Positions 50,169 through 54,004 of a stretch of DNA of 54,004 bases are shown one piece after another. The notes under the pieces were generated by a model. That model saw only the letters and a list, made by a program, of their open reading frames with translations, had not been told where the DNA came from and did no database searches. Origin of the DNA: an uncultured Gammaproteobacteria bacterium (GTDB lineage: Bacteria; Pseudomonadota; Gammaproteobacteria; SZUA-152); the NCBI GenBank assembly GCA_913009875.1, contig CAJVYS010000005.1:1-54004 (forward strand), given 5' to 3'. Numbering within the stretch: position 1 is the stretch's first letter; each line of letters opens with the position of its first letter. The translations under genes were made by a program, and so were the position numbers.

Positions 50169-51085
50169 TTAATCAGAGTAAAGAGCAGGTTTCCTTATCG
50201 GCAGAAATGACCTATTGATCTGTTTCCGTCCCTTTTGTCCGGAGGTACTATTGAGTTTTTGTTTGATGAGGTAGAGGTAGCTGTTGAGGGGGTTTCTGCG
50301 CGTTGTTGTGTGCTCCCCAAGATAGCGTGCTTGATACGTCGCTTTTCCATATAGATTTTTGCAGGGCGTCCAATCGCCTTTATTTACAAGCTTTATGAGG
50401 TCTCGGTTACGAATACGGCCCACATAATCCCAGCCCAATGCGATGACCATTTTAAACCAGGGATTGCGAAAACCGGCATCGGTAATGACAATTGGGTGAC
50501 AGTCATCGGGCAGCAGCTTTTTCAGGGTGTGTAAAAATCGCTTGTGGACTTTCGAGCTGCCGATCTTTTTTTGGGGTGGACTTCTTCATATCTCAAGTTT
50601 CGGGGTTCATTTTCACCCCTACAAAATCCCACTAACTAGCTGTATTTACAGTAGATTACTCTTGTACAAGCAATATAAAGGAACCAACAGCAACGAAAGC
50701 ACCCTATAAAATGGTGCTTCAAATTCAATGATGAATGCAGGTCGTTGTTGATCTATCCCGTTCAACTTTGCATGGCATTTTCCAGGGGAATATCAAATAT
50801 ATTCAAGTCGTTACGACCAAGTTCCCGCTGCTTTTGAACCCCGAAACTTGAGTTCATATAAGGTTAAGGCACGTCCACCAACGGGAAGGAAGGCACGCAG
50901 CAAGTGGTAATCACGGTCTGTGGTTAATTCTGACCAATCGACAATGACCAAGGGCCGCTGACTTCCTTTGAGTAGCTCTTGCGCTTTGAATTGGTAAAAG
51001 CTGTTTCATTCCTGATGCAGGTGTGTGTTGCCCAGTAAGCGGTCAATGCGTTTGATGTTGTGTTTTACTAATGCCTTTGAGGCTA
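50169..51085 (-). pseudogene. IS4-type DDE transposase pseudogene, interrupted by a MITE
   Basis: On the minus strand the remnant reads ALVKHNIKRIDRLLGNTHLHQ, an in-frame TGA, then LLKGSQRPLVIVDWSELTTD with the first catalytic Asp, then LLRAFLPVGGRALTLYEEVHP. It resumes as KIGSSKVHKRFLHTLKKLL, VITDAGFRNPWFKMVIALGW with the second Asp, and GWDYVGRIRNRDLIKL. A run of seven A's near 50567-50573, where the frame needs eight, adds a frameshift. The C-terminal Glu region is lost. Removing the MITE at 50592-50852 and one copy of ttcatat rejoins the two halves exactly. Only the last 93 residues remain as an open frame (50169-50450). Confidence 0.8.
50592..50852. mobile_element. 261-bp MITE with 18-bp perfect terminal inverted repeats
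   Basis: ctcaagtttcggggttca at 50592-50609 and its exact complement at 50835-50852. A direct 7-bp duplication, ttcatat, lies on each side (50585-50591 and 50853-50859). There is no coding capacity. It sits inside the transposase remnant, and excision restores continuous homology, so insertion polarity and target duplication are unambiguous. Confidence 0.93.
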
Positions 51086-51089
51086 AACG

Positions 51090-51255
51090 CCGGCCGCAAG
51101 GGTTTCCCCATCTATGCAGGGGCTGCCTTTGTTTTGTTTGACAAGCTCGTAAGCGTGTTGCAGTACGTCGCTCCGATAGACTTTGTCATAGAGACTGTAG
51201 AATCAATGGTGCTTGGCTTTACGGTATAGCTTCCTCGGCAACTGCTCCTGCGTCC
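51090..51255 (-). pseudogene. Group II intron reverse transcriptase/maturase, N-terminal fragment
   Basis: Read on the minus strand, the fragment gives LPRKLYRKAKHH, an in-frame TGA, then FYSLYDKVYRSDVLQHAYEL and VKQNKGSPCIDGETLAAG. This is the RT0/RT1 start of group II intron-encoded proteins (LYDKVYR...HAYxLxxxNKGxPGxDG). The rest of the protein is gone, replaced by the IS4-type remnant from about 51085 downward. Confidence 0.8.
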
Positions 51256-51700
51256 TTGCAGTCGTATCAACCCCTCAGACTTCCAATACGGCCAGATTCA
51301 ATTTTGCTCTTCGCTTATAGGAATCCGTTGGCGCTGCAAACACCACCGTATTGGATCTCGGCTTTGACTCCTGTGTCGCCCTACCTCCTAAATCCATTTA
51401 GTCGTCCCGTCCTGTACAACATATCTTCCGCTACATGCCACTCTTACAATCCCGGAGGATCTACCCGAAACACTCTCTGTCAGTCGGACGGCATCAGCTT
51501 TCCCCTTCAAGTCAGAGGGTCAACATCCCCAATAGGTTAACGAGACTAATACAGACTCACTGGCGCTGCGGCCTGTAGTTTTGCCATCGCAGAACTTACA
51601 GCATGCAATTACTCACATACTGCTCTGCTGTACTACCGGGGTGAATGAGCAATTTCCCGGACGGGACTTTAAACCCGCTAGACACGCTGCCGATGACGGT
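51256..51700 (-). other. Probable 5' RNA domains of the decayed group II intron
   Basis: This non-coding stretch lies directly upstream (minus strand) of the RT fragment, where intron domains I-IV would be. It contains a segment reading gacacaggagtcaaagccg followed by agatccaatacgg, similar to conserved domain I sequence of bacterial group II introns, and gggtttaaagtcccgtccgg. The exact 5' boundary is not seen. A plus-strand frame at 51256-51540 shows no protein features and is not called. Confidence 0.5.
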
Positions 51701-51825
51701 GTGCGCTCTGCCCCCTTTTCTCATGCTGTTTTCAGCAGGGATTCATTTGGACTATTGACCAGGATTTGGGGGCCACTTTAGGGTGCCCCCTGTTCTATTC
51801 AATTACCCCCGAAAATCTTTATTTT

Positions 51826-51849
51826 GTCAGCTTTTTTTACACCCTTTCC
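51826..51849 (+). promoter_or_regulatory. T-tract motif, copy 1
   Basis: gtcagctttttttacaccc. The same motif with one C-to-T change and one extra T occurs at 52018-52040, 192 bp downstream and just before the PEP-CTERM promoter region. Function unknown; a regulator site or transcript end of the preceding element is possible. Confidence 0.45.
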
Positions 51850-52017
51850 AATCGCTGATTACCAATCCAACACATTTCGCGCTAACAGATATAACTCATT
51901 GATACTGCTGAAAATGACTGGGCGGTATCTGGTGTAATATGCTTCGCTATTGCACCCTACGGAGGCGGACAAACCGGTCGTGACCGGAAAACTGTGAAAT
52001 AAATTTGCAATAAAACT

Positions 52018-52040
52018 GTCAGTTTTTTTTACACTTTGCC
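52018..52040 (+). promoter_or_regulatory. T-tract motif, copy 2
   Basis: gtcagttttttttacactt, about 70 bp upstream of the sigma54 -24 element. Its position suits an activator-binding or leader element for the PEP-CTERM gene; this is inference. Confidence 0.45.
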
Positions 52041-52075
52041 ATGCCATAGCATGGCATGCCATGCCATGCCATGCC
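52038..52075. repeat. ATGCC pentanucleotide repeat and small palindrome
   Basis: tgccatgccatagcatggca forms a hairpin and runs into four direct copies of ATGCC (52056-52075). It lies 32 bp upstream of the sigma54 site. Repeat number could vary by slippage. Confidence 0.8.
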
Positions 52076-52106
52076 TAACTAACTGAAAAATATACAAATG
52101 GAAGGA

Positions 52107-52123
52107 ACGGCATAATATTTGCT
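52107..52123 (+). promoter_or_regulatory. Sigma54 (-24/-12) promoter of the PEP-CTERM gene
   Basis: aacGGCATaatattTGCtg: GG at 52109-52110 and GC at 52121-52122, exactly 10 bases between, with GGCA and TTTGCT matching the RpoN consensus. The start codon is 100 bp downstream. PEP-CTERM genes are known to be under RpoN with the PrsK/PrsR two-component system in some bacteria. Confidence 0.8.
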
Positions 52124-52222
52124 GTCTTAATACCTGTCTCTGAGAAATGAATTGTATACCAGGTAAAGAGGCGCATAGAGAAACGCTGTAAAGCGCATCA
52201 AATGTAAGTGGAGTAATTAATA

Positions 52223-52951
52223 ATGAACACAAAATACATTGTTTCGCAAATCACAAAAGCGGCTGCCATCGCTGCAGTATTAGCGATGTCCAGCCAGGCT
52301 CATGCACTAGCCTTCGTCAACGGAGGTTTTGAAGGTTATACAGGTGATACTAATACCTGGAATTCAGCTGTTCCTCCTGGATGGACCACCACCGGCGGAA
52401 CTCCCGATACTTTCGATGCAAACACTACTATGTGGGGCTTCACATGGGCGCCAAGCAGCACCGGCGGCGACTTCCTTCACGGCATTGGTATGCAACCATT
52501 TTGGACGGAAAGTGCTCAACAGCTTGCTCTTGATGGCCTGGTAATTGGTCAAGAATATGAGATCTCTTTCGAGCAAAGCATCTCTCGCGGTATCGGGTCA
52601 CAAGCAGACGGCTTCTGGCGTATCTTTTTTGGCGACGAATCTTTTGATTCTGATCTCATGGCAATACCAGATTCCGGCGTTTTTGGGGGCTGGGACTGGC
52701 AGACCATGATGTTCACGGCTACTTCGACAACACAGTCACTTACAGTCTCAGCAATGAGCGCTACTAACAACTGGAGAACTGATATCGGAATCGATAGTTT
52801 CTATCTTGGCGAACCTGGCCAGAACCCTGACAATCCAGATAATCCAGATAATCCAGATAATCCTATTAATGTACCTGAGCCATCAACACTAGCGTTGTTT
52901 GGACTTGGTATGCTGGGATTTATATCTAGAAGAAGGCTGCTGAAGAGGTAA
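52223..52951 (+). CDS. PEP-CTERM-sorted secreted protein
   Basis: A 242-residue exported protein. It has a signal peptide (about 1-29; ITKAAAIAAVLAMSSQAHA), a beta-rich domain resembling carbohydrate-binding/DUF642-type modules (FVNGGFEGYTGDTNTWN...VPPGWTTTGG), a tandem Pro-Asp-Asn linker, and a complete PEP-CTERM tail (VPEPSTLALFGLGMLGFISR then RRLLKR). The tail is recognised by an exosortase (EpsH/XrtA type) for processing and surface or matrix delivery, tied to exopolysaccharide production. No exosortase is in this window. A sigma54 site upstream and a strong terminator downstream make it a single-gene unit. Confidence 0.93.
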   Translation: MNTKYIVSQITKAAAIAAVLAMSSQAHALAFVNGGFEGYTGDTNTWNSAVPPGWTTTGGTPDTFDANTTMWGFTWAPSSTGGDFLHGIGMQPFWTESAQQLALDGLVIGQEYEISFEQSISRGIGSQADGFWRIFFGDESFDSDLMAIPDSGVFGGWDWQTMMFTATSTTQSLTVSAMSATNNWRTDIGIDSFYLGEPGQNPDNPDNPDNPDNPINVPEPSTLALFGLGMLGFISRRRLLKR

Positions 52952-52980
52952 ATCGACAACGACTGCAATTCACTGAAAAA

Positions 52981-53017
52981 AAGCTCTTGCTAGTTAAATC
53001 AGCAAGAGCTTTTTTTA
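52981..53017. terminator. Bidirectional terminator shared by the PEP-CTERM gene and RAYT no. 2
   Basis: aagctcttgct - agttaaatc - agcaagagctt with A's before (gaaaaaaagc) and T's after (ttttttt). The stem is 11 bp and perfect. The A/T runs on both sides serve both strands; the end of the convergent transposase gene overlaps its right edge. Confidence 0.9.
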
Positions 53018-53887
53018 TGTCGAGAAACGAATAAGGGTCTTGCCCTTTGCCTGGTCTTGTTGCCGAACAATCCGACTGACACGCGAGTAATGCAAACCAA
53101 AATGTTCACCGATATCCCTCAATGTATACCCCCCACTTGCATACGCCTCCGCGATAGCCGTGTCCCTATCTGGATAGCGTTCCGCATAGTACGTTAACGC
53201 CCTGGGTACTTGGCGTCTGTGGGCAGAGGGGATCTCGCTCAGATCGGCATCGGGAATCAGCCTTCTCTGCACGCTCACCACGAAAGATTCCGAACCAAGA
53301 TATATCTGGTTCTTAAGCTGTCCCCAAGGTGAGGGCTGATTCTTGCCCTCGGCAATAAAGGTACGATAGCGCTCGACAGCTGTTCGACGTTTCTTTGCGA
53401 ATGCCGAGAGAATCCAGTCTGGCTCGAGCCATTCACTGATCCTGGAAAGGCCAGCAGTGGACCGATAGCTGCTCCAGGGCCAGTCCTTCGCCGCCCGTAC
53501 CATTTTAGCGCGCACAGGATTGAGCACGATGTAACGCGCCAGCTCCAGCAGATAGGACTCCTTCTGTACAAGGATGGCCTTGTACCTTCCCTGAAAGACA
53601 TGACCAACCCGGCCGTGCCGGCGGTTGAATCGCTGGGTGTAGACTCCATTGAGATGACGCATGCCGCGAGCCAAATTGCCGTCTGGCGTCTCCACCAGCA
53701 GGTGATAATGATTGGTCATTTGACACTCGGCATATACTACCCAATTGAAGCGCCGACACACTTCCAAAAGCACTGCGTAAAAGACACGACGATCTTCATC
53801 ATCATGGTAGATATCCTCCTGCCCATCTCCTCGAGATGTCACATGATAGATAGCGCCGGAGAATTCAATGCGAAGTGGACGAGCCAT
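53015..53887 (-). CDS. REP-associated tyrosine transposase (RAYT), no. 2, with C-terminal HTH
   Basis: A 290-residue Y1/HUH transposase of a different subgroup from no. 1: RPLRIEFSGAIYHVTSRGDGQEDIYHDDED, the HUH-like motif QMTNHYHLLVETPDGNL, YTQRFNRRHGRVGHVFQGRYKAILV and YIVLNPVRAKMVRAAKDWPWSSY. A C-terminal helix-turn-helix (TLRDIGEHFGLHYSRVSRIVRQ) is characteristic of this subgroup. The start ATG 53887 lacks a clear ribosome-binding site. The 117 bp beyond it to the window end hold nothing I recognise. Confidence 0.88.
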   Translation of the reverse strand: MARPLRIEFSGAIYHVTSRGDGQEDIYHDDEDRRVFYAVLLEVCRRFNWVVYAECQMTNHYHLLVETPDGNLARGMRHLNGVYTQRFNRRHGRVGHVFQGRYKAILVQKESYLLELARYIVLNPVRAKMVRAAKDWPWSSYRSTAGLSRISEWLEPDWILSAFAKKRRTAVERYRTFIAEGKNQPSPWGQLKNQIYLGSESFVVSVQRRLIPDADLSEIPSAHRRQVPRALTYYAERYPDRDTAIAEAYASGGYTLRDIGEHFGLHYSRVSRIVRQQDQAKGKTLIRFST

Positions 53888-54004
53888 GAGCCAAGCTTAG
53901 TCAAGGATAGGCAAAAGGCAAGACTTGACCCCCTATTCTTGTAGTCAAGGCAGAACTCCAAACGAGACTTGTATCGAAATCTTAAGTTTTCCAATTGTCA
54001 CAGC

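Larger units (their letters stand above)
51701..52222. other. Gene-free region upstream of the PEP-CTERM gene
   Basis: About 520 bp. From 51715 to 51790 the plus strand reads actattgaccaggatttggg then ggccactttagggtg, possibly a leftover end of an IS21-like element. Then come two copies of a T-tract motif (51826-51849 and 52018-52040), an ATGCC tandem repeat (52038-52075) and a sigma54 promoter (52107-52123). No gene is evident. Confidence 0.6.

Noticed and set aside
50527..50709. Plus-strand 60-codon frame
   Set aside because: It spans the MITE terminus and is antisense to the transposase remnant.
51256..51540. Plus-strand 94-codon frame
   Set aside because: Low-complexity Pro/Ser-rich translation, no ribosome-binding site, and it lies opposite intron-like RNA sequence.
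52038..52075. Origin iterons or transposon end
   Set aside because: The ATGCC units are only 5 bp long and occur four times, with no replication gene, DnaA boxes or partner end nearby.

Overview
The window looks like the left end of a contig from a motile, polarly flagellated gammaproteobacterium, probably an uncultured or environmental lineage near the Chromatiales/Ectothiorhodospiraceae. Evidence: the flagellar master-regulator order fleQ-fleS-fleR followed by fliEFGHI, the gammaproteobacterial mnmA-hflD pair, a PEP-CTERM protein, RAYT (REP-associated tyrosine transposase) genes and very many REP-like palindromes. Most of the window is GC-rich; the ends (1-1000, 49300-54004) and the FkbM gene near 8 kb are visibly more AT-rich. 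The first 19 bases match an Illumina adapter with one mismatch, so position 1 is an assembly end, not biology.

Region 1 (1-9968). A truncated NHL-repeat/dockerin protein faces an eight-gene minus-strand cluster. In transcription order this is a radical SAM protein, a TPR-FkbM methyltransferase, an NAD-dependent sugar epimerase, a GmhA-like SIS isomerase, a cytidylyltransferase-PfkB kinase fusion (HldE-like, domains in swapped order), the alpha and beta subunits of a thiamine-diphosphate E1 enzyme with no E2/E3, and a second radical SAM protein of the same architecture. The central genes overlap or nearly touch. I read it as a nucleotide-activated sugar pathway for a surface glycan or flagellin decoration, of a type I do not recognise. 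It is the best candidate for an undescribed system here.

Region 2 (10091-25210). Flagellar and c-di-GMP region: an atypical PilZ protein, fleQ with a sigma70-type promoter, a near-consensus sigma54 promoter before fleSR, then fliE, F, G, H and I. The block is then interrupted by a DUF1566 gene and an IS200/IS605-end-like repeat. fliJ lies inverted on the other strand behind a large GGDEF-EAL gene.

Region 3 (25350-31694). Housekeeping rluE, mnmA and hflD, then a porin plus small phosphate-binding-like protein, a Sel1-repeat protein and a Lys/Pro/Ala-rich DUF4124 protein.

Region 4 (31954-48614). Signalling and envelope genes, mostly on the minus strand: a hybrid histidine kinase overlapping an HD-GYP regulator, a sugar kinase, an L,D-transpeptidase, a peptide-binding lipoprotein, a CYTH triphosphatase, an FHA / PP2C / CHASE2-Ser/Thr-kinase trio, a UMF1-type MFS transporter and a YkgJ-type protein. 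Ppx/GppA and a CDF metal exporter follow on the plus strand. Intergenic gaps are packed with nested palindromes, including two inverted copies of one composite element of about 180 bp.

Region 5 (48764-54004). A small beta-barrel protein, then a mobile-element graveyard: a RAYT, an IS4-type transposase pseudogene split by a 261-bp MITE with 18-bp perfect terminal repeats and a 7-bp target duplication, and a decayed group II intron reverse transcriptase. A PEP-CTERM gene with a near-perfect sigma54 -24/-12 site and a second RAYT close the window.
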